A stretch of DNA of 41,724 nucleotides from Planctomycetaceae bacterium. Its GTDB lineage: Bacteria > Planctomycetota > Planctomycetia > Pirellulales > Pirellulaceae. The DNA is taken from NCBI GenBank assembly GCA_007121535.1, contig SKKK01000488.1, forward strand, positions 1 to 41,724. The letters run 5' to 3'. Below are positions 9,101-16,905 of the stretch, in pieces. The position numbers and the translations under genes are program-made. Position 1 is the first letter of the stretch. Every line of letters starts with the position of its first letter. The notes below the pieces were generated by a model. The model was not told where the DNA came from. It was given only the letters and a program-made list of their open reading frames with translations, and did no database searches.

Positions 9101-9519
9101 ATGATCGACGAGATGGGCGCCAGTTGAGGCGTGATGCCCGGCGGCAAACGTTCGGCTGCCAACGCCAGTCGCTCGGCAACGATCTGGCGAGCGGCAAACA
9201 CGTCGGCTCCCCAATCGAATTCCACGTAGATGACGGACAAGCCGACGTCCGACGAACTGCGGACGGCCTGGACCCCCGTCGCTCCGTTGAGTACCGATTC
9301 CAAGGGAAACGTGATGAGTGCTTCGACTTCCTCGGGCGCCATTCCCGGCGATTCGGTCATCACGACGACTCGCGGGCGGTCCAAACTGGGGAAGACATCG
9401 ATAGGCAACTGAGTCATCTGCCAACCGCCGTACAGCATCAAGGCGATCGCTGCTGCAATAACCAGCACCCGTTGGTGCAGCGAAAAACGGAGCAGTCCGT
9501 TCAAGACGGCGTTCAGCAT
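6103..9519 (-). CDS. Heavy-metal efflux RND permease (CzcA/CusA family)
   Basis: 1138 residues, a full RND inner-membrane pump. It shows the N-terminal helix and MTQLPIDVFP motif, a porter segment, helix 4 with GGLAVAIGSLVDDATVSVEN carrying the acidic proton-relay residues, the second-half LGLVGLESDFLPPFDEGAV repeat, and a final GIAVRNGLLLFEHY helix block. By family, it exports metal ions from periplasm or cytoplasm using the proton gradient, in a tripartite complex with a periplasmic adaptor and outer-membrane channel. The VDDA/VEN variant does not settle which metal. The adaptor gene lies upstream on the same strand, about 200 bp away, separated by a family-1 repeat. No outer-membrane factor gene is present in the window. 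Confidence 0.94.
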   Translation of the reverse strand: MLNAVLNGLLRFSLHQRVLVIAAAIALMLYGGWQMTQLPIDVFPSLDRPRVVVMTESPGMAPEEVEALITFPLESVLNGATGVQAVRSSSDVGLSVIYVEFDWGADVFAARQIVAERLALAAERLPPGITPQLAPISSIMGQIMIVGMWSETGDTSPMELRTLADWVVRQRLLTIPGVSQVFAMGGQRMQFQVLVDPSELVRYGVTLNEVTEALAESNENATGGYLDQQGPDELLVRSLGRLQTIEQAGEVVVAMRGGRPVLVRDVAHVVSGAHVKRGDSAAFVRDQAGFAGGAAVILTVTKQPEADTRRVTEQIGQALTELQASLPPDLRIEPALYQQKDFIDVAIGNVVQALRDASLLVVVVLFVFLLSFRTTFITLTAIPLSIVVTAVVFAIFDLSINTMTVGGLAVAIGSLVDDATVSVENVFRRLRLNRQSPSPRSSLQVVFQASEEVRNPRVFGTLIVILVFAPVFALGGMEGRLFTPLGTAFLVSVVSSLLVSLTVTPVLAYWLLACRNVWRVLAALVAPLGTITLSLLAIPAALTAVGMPLAARWWSDLSLPAHAGMALLTAPVVWLGMVLAERFSESDRDSPIVQSLRWAADRVIVFSLRYPRGVLGIALILVLISGLGLVGLESDFLPPFDEGAVQINVMLPPGTSLNTSQDVAGMVERRLQQIDDIVAMVRVTGRAELDEHADPVSVSEIIATLDPNGFRSRTEVLAEIRHALSEVPGIVSSVEQPLTHLISHMLAGVQAQVAIKLFGDDLEILRRNVQRIQTAIADVPGVTDLQVEPQVEIPQLRIEIDGYALQQYGLRRAAVNDLIHTAMNGVVVSEVLVGQRSFDLLVRFKDAAREDVQALERLPLSLPDGGTTNLASVARIYRASGPNTIHREQVRRRIVVQCNTIGRGLVDVVQDIQSRLTEIERDLPPGYFLEYGGQFASQQSAAQRIGIYSAGALAGMFLVLYGMFRSANLALQVMIALPAALIGAVLALYVTNQTLTVAAMVGFISLCGIAVRNGLLLFEHYLHLVRFEGQSWTKDMIRRAGRERVAPVMMTALTSGIGLLPLALAAGQPGKEILYPLATVIIGGLVTSTAMEFLVRPALFWKFGLASAQRLVDASSDPNDGSLEPERSHGPTRQRSSA

Positions 9520-9599
9520 GACGGGGTCTCCTTAAAACTGCATGGCAGCTAACATGTGCGGATCGACAGCGCCTAGTGCGTTGACTAGGCGAAAAATAC

Positions 9600-9726
9600 G
9601 GATTGTGAGCGGCACGGCGCTAGCCGCCGGTTCTGGACGCTACCGCCGGTTCCGGACGCTACCGGCAGCTAACGCCGTGCCGCTCACTCATCACGAGCCC
9701 AAGATTTGGCCTGGACAACGTACTAG
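9600..9726. repeat. Family-1 repeat element, copy C (inside the RND operon)
   Basis: A 127-bp element with the same left end (GGATTGTGAGCGGCACGG) and right end (CCAAGATTTGG, then GGACAACGTACTAG) as copy B. The internal tandem unit here is shorter, about 19-20 bp (CGCCGGTTCTGGACGCTAC and a variant). The terminal ACTAG overlaps the stop codon of the adaptor gene (CTA on the plus strand, 9723-9725). It lies between adaptor and permease and would form a hairpin in their shared transcript. Confidence 0.85.
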
Positions 9727-11132
9727 TGATGGTGGTGATGATCGTGATCGGCCCCGGCGCCCGATTGCTGCCTCAAGGCCAGATGAATCTGGTACGCCCC
9801 CTTGGCCGCTACTAAGTCTCCCGCAGCCAACGCTCCGTCGGCTGCGATGACCGCCCAGCGGTGATCGCGATGTTCCACGTGGACCTCCTTCCGCTCGAAG
9901 CGATCGTCCACCTGCTGATAGACGAACGAATACACGCCCTCCTGAATCACGGCGTCCACCGGCAGCACCCAGCGGTTCTCCCACCGCTCGACCGGGATCT
10001 CGATCTCGACGCGCTGCCCCGGTTTGAAGCGCCAGGCATGAAAGCGGCGTCCGTCGTCCGTCTGATGATCGCGGACTACTTCGTTCGGCAAGAGGATGTA
10101 GAACCGCAGAGCGCGTGAATCTTGATCGATCAGGTTTTCCACGTATAAGATCGTCAGCGGCGAGATCTCAGAGCGCTCGCCTCCGCCTTCCTGGATCAGC
10201 ACGCGGACCCCCAACTCCTTCTCGGCGGCCCGATGCAGGGCGACCGCGTCGTGTTCGAATGCCCTGCCCTGAACGTACAGCTCGCAGTGGTCTGCCAGCA
10301 GCAGCAACGGCGATCCCGCCTCGACGTATTCGCCCGGCCGCACCAGCAGTTCCACCACGTGGTAATCGCCCAGATAGTGTTCGCCCGGCGCCAGTTCCGG
10401 TGCATGGAGCTGGACGGTCGACAGCAATTCCCGCTGGGCGACGATCTGATCCACCTGTTCTGGTGTCAAGCCGTGTAGCACCAGCGCTTGCCGATCGGTG
10501 CGGATCAATGCGTCCAGCGTCTGCAATTCATACTGCCGCTCGAGGACCGTCTTGCCAGCGACCACACCACTGGCCGCCACCTTTTCCAGCCGCTCCATCT
10601 CGCGTTGGACGACGTCGCGTCGCTCGATGGCCGACAACAGGCTCCGCTGCAAGTCCGCCAATTCGTTGTGCATGATGCGCAACTCTGCCAAGTGGCCGCC
10701 CGGCGACACCGCTTCGCCCGCCAGAGGCGTCAACGCAGTGACAATGCCCCGCAACGGCGCCGAGACCGTGATCAGGGTTCGACCGGGTCGTTCGGCGACA
10801 ACGCCCGGTATCGTGATCGTGCGGGAGAAATCCCGGGGCTTGACGCTCACCAGGCTCAACCCGATGTTCTTGCGAGCCTGTTCGCTCAATTCAATCACCC
10901 ATTCGGCGTGATCGTGGTGATCGTGATCGTGATCGTGATCGTGATCGTGATCGTGATCGTGCGCGGCGGAAGGGTCCTCCAGCTTTTCGGGCGCTACGCC
11001 GATCCAAGCGTACCACGACGCTCCCAGCCACCGATTCTGGGACCGTGCCAAAAGACCGCCTGCGACCGTCACGATGAACAGGACGATCAACAGGACCAAC
11101 ATCAAACGTAACTTGGGATTCGATACCCGCAT
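9723..11132 (-). CDS. RND periplasmic adaptor (CusB/CzcB-like) with His-rich segments
   Basis: 469 residues from the ATG at 11132, which is followed directly by a membrane anchor/signal (LRLMLVLLIVLFIVTVAGG); an earlier in-frame ATG at 11219 would add 29 residues before it. After the anchor lies a run of about eight His-Asp pairs (plus strand 10908-10961), then a lipoyl-like half (SAPLRGIVTALTPLAGEAV), a coiled-coil hairpin rich in Leu/Glu/Arg, the second half, and a C-terminal DHDHHHHH tail. The fold is the HlyD/CusB membrane-fusion family, linking the RND pump to an outer-membrane channel. The His-rich runs suggest binding of soft or borderline metals such as Cu, Zn, Co or Ni (inference). 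Confidence 0.92.
   Translation of the reverse strand: MRVSNPKLRLMLVLLIVLFIVTVAGGLLARSQNRWLGASWYAWIGVAPEKLEDPSAAHDHDHDHDHDHDHDHHDHAEWVIELSEQARKNIGLSLVSVKPRDFSRTITIPGVVAERPGRTLITVSAPLRGIVTALTPLAGEAVSPGGHLAELRIMHNELADLQRSLLSAIERRDVVQREMERLEKVAASGVVAGKTVLERQYELQTLDALIRTDRQALVLHGLTPEQVDQIVAQRELLSTVQLHAPELAPGEHYLGDYHVVELLVRPGEYVEAGSPLLLLADHCELYVQGRAFEHDAVALHRAAEKELGVRVLIQEGGGERSEISPLTILYVENLIDQDSRALRFYILLPNEVVRDHQTDDGRRFHAWRFKPGQRVEIEIPVERWENRWVLPVDAVIQEGVYSFVYQQVDDRFERKEVHVEHRDHRWAVIAADGALAAGDLVAAKGAYQIHLALRQQSGAGADHDHHHHH
10908..10961. repeat. Hexamer microsatellite (GATCGT)n encoding His-Asp
   Basis: About eight consecutive GATCGT units, slightly interrupted near the 5' side (GTGGTG). On the coding minus strand they read CAC-GAT, giving His-Asp pairs just after the membrane anchor of the adaptor. 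Such runs change length by slippage in steps of two residues without breaking the frame. Confidence 0.9.
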
Positions 11133-11242
11133 GATTCCGAGACCTGTGACAAAGAAAGATCGGACGTGCAAACGCTTCGATAACGCGCCCCCACGGAAAG
11201 GAAGCGAATCGCGTGCCAAAACGCCGTACCCAAGACGCAGGA

Positions 11243-11854
11243 TCAGATCAGCAGGACCTGCTTGGCCAAGTGGGACCGAAGCGAGCGAAACCGCGATAAT
11301 TCGGGCATGTCGCAGGCTACGGGACGTGTCGTTCGCGAACAGGGAACGACCGAAGAGATGTTACCCATTTGCACACCGCCCAACCTGTCCGCGATGGGAC
11401 CACCGGATCGGGAAGCTACCCCCTCCAAACAACAATGCTCGACGTCCTGATCTTGCGAGCCGTCCCGGGATGCAAATCGTCCCAACCAGACGTCCACGAT
11501 GTTCAGCCGCCAGCCAATACGGGGAGATGTTTCGTCACAGCCCGGGAGGCCCGAACGGACATGCCAGCAACAGCCAACGATCATAGGCAGACAAGTGAAA
11601 ATCAGCAGCAGGTGCTTCAGGATGGGCAGCATGATCAAGGCTCGACAAGTTCGTAACATCACCTGATCGTAACGTCCCTTGAGCGATTCGACAAGTCCTC
11701 TTGTCGCGTAGCGACAATTCGACTTCCACAGATGCCTGAAGCCACTCGGGGGGCACTCTTGTAGTAATCGCTGAAGCGTCTCGTCCCAGTCCAAGGGCGT
11801 GGCGTTGTACTGATCCCAGACGTCTTCGATGGGGGGCAACGGCAGATCCGCCAT
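11243..11854 (-). CDS. Hypothetical protein, doubtful
   Basis: A 203-residue reading frame whose N-terminal half looks protein-like (VWDQYNATPLDWDETL, RHLWKSNCRYATRGL) and holds one hydrophobic segment (LPILKHLLLIFTCLPMIVG, about 76-95). The C-terminal half (SRDGSQDQDVEHCC onward) has an irregular composition more like non-coding sequence. I do not recognise a family. It lies upstream of the RND adaptor on the same strand, where a regulator or outer-membrane factor would be expected, but it resembles neither. It may be a decayed gene with an intact beginning. Confidence 0.35.
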   Translation of the reverse strand: MADLPLPPIEDVWDQYNATPLDWDETLQRLLQECPPSGFRHLWKSNCRYATRGLVESLKGRYDQVMLRTCRALIMLPILKHLLLIFTCLPMIVGCCWHVRSGLPGCDETSPRIGWRLNIVDVWLGRFASRDGSQDQDVEHCCLEGVASRSGGPIADRLGGVQMGNISSVVPCSRTTRPVACDMPELSRFRSLRSHLAKQVLLI

Positions 11855-12055
11855 TCCGATGTTCGAGCCGTTCCGGACGAAAGCCCCGCCGCCTCTTCAC
11901 GCCCCATTGGTCGAATTGGCACTTATTTTGCATCCACAGATCGGTCGGCATCCATTCACTGGCGGATCATCCGATCTTGTGCAGATTTTGACGGGGTGCA
12001 TCTGGAATGTTGTGCAAAGTTTTTACACATGCTGCAAATGAAAGGACGATCGATC

Positions 12056-13201
12056 ATGAAATTCAAGACAAAAGGCTTTATCTCGTTGCTGTTGGCAGGT
12101 TGTTTTACCGTCGCCGCCTTTTCCGGTGTCATTCTGTACATGACGCCTCGAGGCCGCGTGGCCAACTGGAGCGGTTGGACCATGTTGGGGTTGGGAAAGC
12201 ATGAATGGTCCGAGCTGCACATCAACGCATGTGCCCTGGTGCTGGTGATCGCCGCTTGGCATCTGGTGATGAATTGGCGGGTTTTTTGGAGCTACATCAA
12301 ACGCCGCAGTGCCGGTTTGAATCTGAAGCTGGAGATGGCCGTCGCTCTGCTGGTGACGATGGGACTGGTCGCCGGCACGGTCTACGAAGTGCCGCCGCTG
12401 ACGACGTTGGCTGCTTGGAACGAAGCCATCAAGGACTCGTGGGAAAGCCAGCGCGGTCCGGCGCCGCACGCCGAGGAACTGACCGTCTCGCAATTGGCCA
12501 GCAATGTGGGAATCGATCTGAACGATATGGTCACTGCCTTGAAAAACGAAGGCGTGACGGTTGTCGATACCGCGGCGAAATGGGGCGAGGTCGCTGAGCA
12601 CAATGGCATGGCGCCCGGTCAATTGTTCAACCTTGTCTCGCGTACTTACCCACAACTGGCGCAGTTCACACACGTTGGCCAGGGAGCCGGGCAGGCAATG
12701 GGGCGAGGCGGCGGACAAGCAAGCGGCCAAGGACGGGGCCAGGGCGCAGGCCGCCATTCGGGACATGCCGGAGGCTGTTCGGACGGGCATGCGAGCCACG
12801 GTTCTTGCGAAAAAGCTGGCTGTACCTCGACCGCTGTCAGCAAGCCAGGAGCATGCGCCGATCCCGATTGCGGGTCAGACGCCCAGGCTGCCTGCCCCGG
12901 GGGCGGTGCCGGTCAAGGCATGGGATCCGGCCAAGGCATGGGATCCGGCCAAGGCATGGGATCCGGCCAAGGCATGGGATCCGGCCAAGGCATGGGATCC
13001 GGTCAAGGCATGGGATCCGGTCAAGGCATGGGATCCGGTCAAGGCATGGGATCCGGTCAAGGCATGGGACGTGGTCAAGGTATGGGAGCGGGTCGAGGCA
13101 TGGGACGCGGCCAAGATCCAGGTAACGGTCGAGATATGGGGGCTGGTCAAGGCATGGGACCTGGACAAGGGAACTGCGGATCCGGGCAAGATGACCGATA
13201 A
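12056..13201 (+). CDS. DUF4405-type membrane protein with Cys/His- and Met-rich tail
   Basis: 381 residues from the ATG at 12056, preceded by AAAGGA. Three membrane helices lie at about 7-29, 55-75 and 92-112, with His49, His55 and His69 in positions seen in DUF4405/cytochrome-b-like proteins (possible haem or metal ligands, inference). A soluble segment follows (about 115-215). The tail is low complexity: a Cys/His part (HSGHAGGCSDGHASHGSCEK, then Cys pairs) and then GQGMGS-type repeats, eight of them near identical, ending in more variable Gly-Gln-Met units. Met-, Cys- and His-rich stretches are typical of copper or silver handling. It is divergent from the RND pump genes, so a shared role in metal stress is plausible but unproven. 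Confidence 0.8.
   Translation: MKFKTKGFISLLLAGCFTVAAFSGVILYMTPRGRVANWSGWTMLGLGKHEWSELHINACALVLVIAAWHLVMNWRVFWSYIKRRSAGLNLKLEMAVALLVTMGLVAGTVYEVPPLTTLAAWNEAIKDSWESQRGPAPHAEELTVSQLASNVGIDLNDMVTALKNEGVTVVDTAAKWGEVAEHNGMAPGQLFNLVSRTYPQLAQFTHVGQGAGQAMGRGGGQASGQGRGQGAGRHSGHAGGCSDGHASHGSCEKAGCTSTAVSKPGACADPDCGSDAQAACPGGGAGQGMGSGQGMGSGQGMGSGQGMGSGQGMGSGQGMGSGQGMGSGQGMGSGQGMGRGQGMGAGRGMGRGQDPGNGRDMGAGQGMGPGQGNCGSGQDDR
12911..13162. repeat. 18-bp tandem repeat encoding Gly-Gln-Gly-Met-Gly-Ser
   Basis: Fourteen consecutive 18-bp units. The first eight (12911-13054) are GGYCAAGGCATGGGATCC, differing only at one third position, and each contains GGATCC. Units nine to fourteen (13055-13162) diverge gradually. 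The length is a multiple of three, so copy number can change without a frameshift. The other frames also stay open across the array (KAWDPV-type shadow), which is a by-product of the repeat and not a gene. Confidence 0.95.
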
Positions 13202-13435
13202 GTAGCCCCATGGAGGCAGGGCATCGATGAACGTTCTCAGGGAATCACGGAGCCGACCGGACCGGTTCGCTTCGATGGAGGCTGAGTTGGAGAGATCTAA
13301 CATCGCCGATAACCATTCCGGAGACAAAGCAAGCAAATACACGGTATCACGTCCAATATCGGTACTTCAACCGTACGGCTTGAATCGATTTTTCCGGAAG
13401 AACAGAATAGGGCATCTGGGACAAATGGGCAGCTA
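13202..13435. other. Spacer after the DUF4405 gene
   Basis: Contains a 69-residue plus-strand frame from 13227 with no recognisable family, repeat or hydrophobic segment, and no good ribosome site, so I do not call it. No clear terminator was seen. Confidence 0.4.
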
Positions 13436-13536
13436 AGCACCGTTCGAGAAATAACTGACGCACTTTTTGCCCCCTCACCCTGCCCTCTCCCACGAGGGGC
13501 GAGGGAACATCGGACAGTTATTTCTCGAACGGTGCT
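13436..13536. mobile_element. MITE-like element with 22-bp terminal inverted repeats
   Basis: The left end AGCACCGTTCGAGAAATAAC (continuing TG) at 13436 is exactly inverted at 13515-13536, giving 22-bp perfect ends on a 101-bp element. The interior has CCCTCACCCTGCCCTCTCCC followed by GAGGGGCGAGGG, a hairpin-forming motif seen around many bacterial small repeats. There is no ORF. Its right end overlaps and supplies the stop codon of the truncated TPR reading frame on the minus strand. Confidence 0.85.
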
Positions 13537-14127
13537 AACTCGGTTCAGCAACGCTGGATGGCAGGGTCTTTTGCAGCTTATCGAAAGCCTCTTGCAATTC
13601 CTTTGTATTAGCCCCGGTCCCTCCGAATTGCTCTGCGAGCTTCCGCCGGATCTCCAATTTCTCCGCGAAGGCCGCCGCCGCGCCAGAAGTGTCGCTCGAT
13701 TCGCGACACACATCGCCCAAGGAAATCAGGCTTGCTGACAGATCGCGCCGTGTCTGCTTGGACTCTTGATCTCTGGACAGCTTTCCTCGGAAACCTGATG
13801 CATCACCGAATCTGTAATGGAATGACTTATCTTCAACAACTCGTCTGGCTTTTTCGCACGAAAGAGCTGAAATCGGCGAGCCTGACTGCGATAGATACCC
13901 TCCAATCTGGCCGCAAACGCTTGCGCGATACGTGGGGACCGAGAGAACAAGAAACCCAGCCAGAATCCCGAACCCAATTCCACTTGGCGACGCAATCGCT
14001 GCCAATCGCCTTCGGCGCCTCCGCCTAAGGATTCGTCCGTCCTGCGATCGAGGTCGTCAGGCTCCAGCGGTTGATCGATCAACTGTTGAAACAACGTTCT
14101 GAGGAAATCTCGGTGCTCGAATGTCAT
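13535..14127 (-). pseudogene. Truncated, frameshifted TPR-repeat protein
   Basis: The start at 14127 reads MTFEHRDFLRTLFQQLIDQP for about 100 residues. The homologous continuation is in another frame (13535-14005), so a frameshift lies near 13830-13870. The second part has the common TPR sequence RRDLSASLISLGDVCRESSD...AFAEKLEIRRKLAEQFGGTG, typical of tandem arrays in which each unit ends with the next RRDLS. Only about one to two units remain. The frame stops at a TAG made by the inserted MITE at 13535-13537, so the C-terminal repeats are lost. A sequencing error could explain the frameshift but not the truncation. Confidence 0.65.
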
Positions 14128-14313
14128 CGCCGGGTTCTTCTGTTATAATCATCCGGAAGTAATCATGTCCCAGAGAATCAAGATCGATGTTACTCGACTT
14201 GCGAAAGAAACGACAGCCCGAGGCCTGTAAACCCGTGTAACCCACTAGTGCTCGTGGTGCCGTTGCGTGCCCGGTAAGCCCCCCCCTAAAGATACCCGCT
14301 GTTTTGGAAGAGT

Positions 14314-16905
14314 GTGATCATGCCCAGACGTTTCGTAGCCGTCCACGTGCGGTGGTTGGCCCTGATTGTGCTGCTGGTCGTAGAAACGGCTGCTTCCGCC
14401 GTTGGTCAAGATGATCGGCACGCGCCGTGGCCTGACGCTGCGGTTTCGAACTACTTTGCGGAACGACCTTGGCTTGCCGAGTTGACCGCCGCGTTGACGG
14501 CGGACGCATCTTCGGCCCATCGCACCGCCAGGCACTTGGCGACGAAGCATGCAGGCGATCGTTTGGTGTTGGAGGCGATCGTCGACTGGATCCGCGTCGA
14601 TTTCGCATCGGCCGATCCGTCCATCCCGAATGTGCCCCCACCCGCCGACGGCACGGCGGATGCGGCAATGGATCACCGCTTGTTGACGGGCATCCGAAGG
14701 ATCATCGCCGAACTTGGCGAGGATGCGCCAGCAAGCCATCACCTGCGAGGACGCGTCGAGCATGCATCGAATCGAAAGATCCCATCAAGCGATCGTTGGT
14801 GGGCCGAACTGTATCTGGACGCTGCCGTGATGCGTCGGGCGGCGCGTCTGGGTCCGCACCGCGACGTGTTGCAGCGAGTGGTGTTTGCCAAGCATTTCCT
14901 GATGGGCGGGTCCCACTACGCCTATACCGAGGGTCAGTCGGACGCTCAGCACGAACGGCACTTTCATCCCGGCAGCGCCCTGTGCCTGCTGAATTTGGAT
15001 GGCGTGTTCGCCTCGATCGAATACTTGATCGATGACCCTCACGGCGTGATCCGCGATCCCGATGTCCATTATGACGGCGATCGGATCCTGTTCGCCTGGA
15101 AGAAGTCCGATCGCGAGGACGATTATCACTTGCATGAATGGAATCTGAACACCGGCCAACGTCGCAAGTTGACCGATGGGTTGGGCTTTGCCGATTACGA
15201 AGCTGCCTACCTGCCTGACGGGAACATCGTTTTCAACTCGACCCGTAGCGTGCAGACGGTCGATTGCTGGTGGACCGAGGTCAGCAATCTGTTCTTGTGC
15301 GACGGCGATGGCCGGTTCATGCGGCAGGTGGGGTTCGACCAGGTGCATACGAATTTTCCGACGGTCACATGGGATGGTCGAGTGATCTATACCCGGTGGG
15401 ACTACAACGATCGCGGCCAGATCTATCCGCAGGGCCTGTTCCAGATGAATCCCGACGGGACCGGTCAACGAGCTTTGTACGGCAATAATTCGTATTTTCC
15501 CACCACTTTGATCCATGCCCGTTCGATACCGGGAACTCGCAAATACGTGGCGATCTTCACCGGGCACCACACGACGCAGAAGGGTTGGTTGGGAATCATC
15601 GATCCCGCGCTGGGCCGCGAAGAGAATCTGGGGGCTCAATTGATCGCGCCCGTTCGTGAAACGCCCGCCGATCGGATCGATCGGTACGGGCAATCAGGCG
15701 ATCAGTTTCTTTATCCGTATCCGCTGAACGAGCGGGAATTTCTTGTCAGCTTTCAACCCGATGGTCAAGGGCAATTCGGCATCTATTACATCGACCGGGA
15801 CGGACGCCGGGAACTGCTGGCCAACGACCCGGCGATCCACTGCAACCAGCCGATCCCCGTCCGAGTTCGTCCTCGTCCAACGCCTCGGCCCAGTCTGTTG
15901 GATTACCGCCAGACGACCGGGCAGGTCTTGATGCAGGACGTGTATCAGGGTCTGGGGCTGCCGGGGATTCCCAAAGGAACCGTCACCGCGTTGCGAGTGA
16001 TTGCGTTGGAATATCGAGCGGCCGGGATCGGTGAAAACCGGAACCGGGGACCGGCCGGAAGTGCGTTGATCAGCACGCCCATCTCGATCGAGGGCGCCTG
16101 GGACGTGAAACGCATCCTGGGCACCACGCCCGTCCAACCGGATGGCTCTGCCTTCTTCCAGGTACCGGCTCGTACCCCGCTGTACTTCCAAGCGATCGAC
16201 GCGCAGGGACACGCGGTCCAGACGATGCGGAGTTGGACGACCTTGATGCCCGGCGAGGTCCAGTCGTGTGTCGGGTGCCACGATCATAAGAACTCGGTTC
16301 CGCCGCCGATCGGACTGGCTCAGGCAGCGTCCCATCCGGCGCGTCCGTTGGACGAATTCTACGGGCCGCCGCGAGGGTTCAGCTTTATTCAGGAGATCCA
16401 GCCGATCCTGGATCGCCGCTGTGTGGTCTGCCACCATCAGAACGAAGCCCCCGATCACCTGAACGACCCGGAGGCGCCGCGAGGTGATTGGCAGCGGGAT
16501 GACGACGAAAAGATCGTCCCTTCGTTCAGTCTCCGAGGTCGCCAGACACTGGATGCGACGGCCCAACGATTGTGGAGCGATTCGTACGTGGCGCTCGCCC
16601 ATCGACGAGTCGCCGATTGGGTCAGCCCGCAATCGTCTCCGTCGATCCAGGCGCCTTATTCGGCCGGCGCCTCGCAGAGTCCGCTGATCGCCATGTTCGA
16701 CAGCGGTAAGCACTTTGGCGTTGTCCTCAGCCGCGAAGAACTGGACAAATTGGCCTTGTGGATCGATCTGCTGGTCCCGTACGCAGGGGACTACATCGAG
16801 GCCATGAACCCCGAAGTGGTGCCCCGCTATCTGCATTTCCTAGAGAAACGCCAACGCTGGCAGGCCGAAGAGGCCAGGAACATCGAATCGATGCTGCACC
16901 GTTGA
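14314..16905 (+). CDS. Diheme beta-propeller protein, HZS-alpha-like
   Basis: 863 residues (or 861 from the second ATG at 14320) with an N-terminal signal (WLALIVLLVVETAASAVGQ). The N-terminal third is alpha-helical. A TolB/WD-like propeller follows (about 230-520), with blades such as DPDVHYDGDRILFAWK, YLPDGNIVFNSTRS and TWDGRVIYTRWDYNDRGQIYP. The C-terminal part holds two haem c sites, C652-VG-C655-H and C703-VV-C706-H (DRRCVVCHH). This is the layout of the 'hydrazine synthase alpha subunit middle domain' family, which is common in non-anammox planctomycetes. No beta/gamma hydrazine synthase subunits are here, so anammox chemistry is not implied. Probably a periplasmic c-type cytochrome of unknown substrate. 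Confidence 0.82.
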   Translation: MIMPRRFVAVHVRWLALIVLLVVETAASAVGQDDRHAPWPDAAVSNYFAERPWLAELTAALTADASSAHRTARHLATKHAGDRLVLEAIVDWIRVDFASADPSIPNVPPPADGTADAAMDHRLLTGIRRIIAELGEDAPASHHLRGRVEHASNRKIPSSDRWWAELYLDAAVMRRAARLGPHRDVLQRVVFAKHFLMGGSHYAYTEGQSDAQHERHFHPGSALCLLNLDGVFASIEYLIDDPHGVIRDPDVHYDGDRILFAWKKSDREDDYHLHEWNLNTGQRRKLTDGLGFADYEAAYLPDGNIVFNSTRSVQTVDCWWTEVSNLFLCDGDGRFMRQVGFDQVHTNFPTVTWDGRVIYTRWDYNDRGQIYPQGLFQMNPDGTGQRALYGNNSYFPTTLIHARSIPGTRKYVAIFTGHHTTQKGWLGIIDPALGREENLGAQLIAPVRETPADRIDRYGQSGDQFLYPYPLNEREFLVSFQPDGQGQFGIYYIDRDGRRELLANDPAIHCNQPIPVRVRPRPTPRPSLLDYRQTTGQVLMQDVYQGLGLPGIPKGTVTALRVIALEYRAAGIGENRNRGPAGSALISTPISIEGAWDVKRILGTTPVQPDGSAFFQVPARTPLYFQAIDAQGHAVQTMRSWTTLMPGEVQSCVGCHDHKNSVPPPIGLAQAASHPARPLDEFYGPPRGFSFIQEIQPILDRRCVVCHHQNEAPDHLNDPEAPRGDWQRDDDEKIVPSFSLRGRQTLDATAQRLWSDSYVALAHRRVADWVSPQSSPSIQAPYSAGASQSPLIAMFDSGKHFGVVLSREELDKLALWIDLLVPYAGDYIEAMNPEVVPRYLHFLEKRQRWQAEEARNIESMLHR

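Noticed and set aside
12561-13205. Second plus-strand ORF with KAWDPV repeats, and a minus-strand ORF with CLDRIP repeats
   Set aside because: Both are shadows of the 18-bp array: a repeat with length divisible by three keeps other frames open. The DUF4405 frame has membrane helices and a ribosome site.
14314-16905. Hydrazine synthase subunit, implying anammox metabolism
   Set aside because: Only one subunit-like protein is present, no partner subunits or hydrazine dehydrogenase, and the family is common in aerobic planctomycetes.
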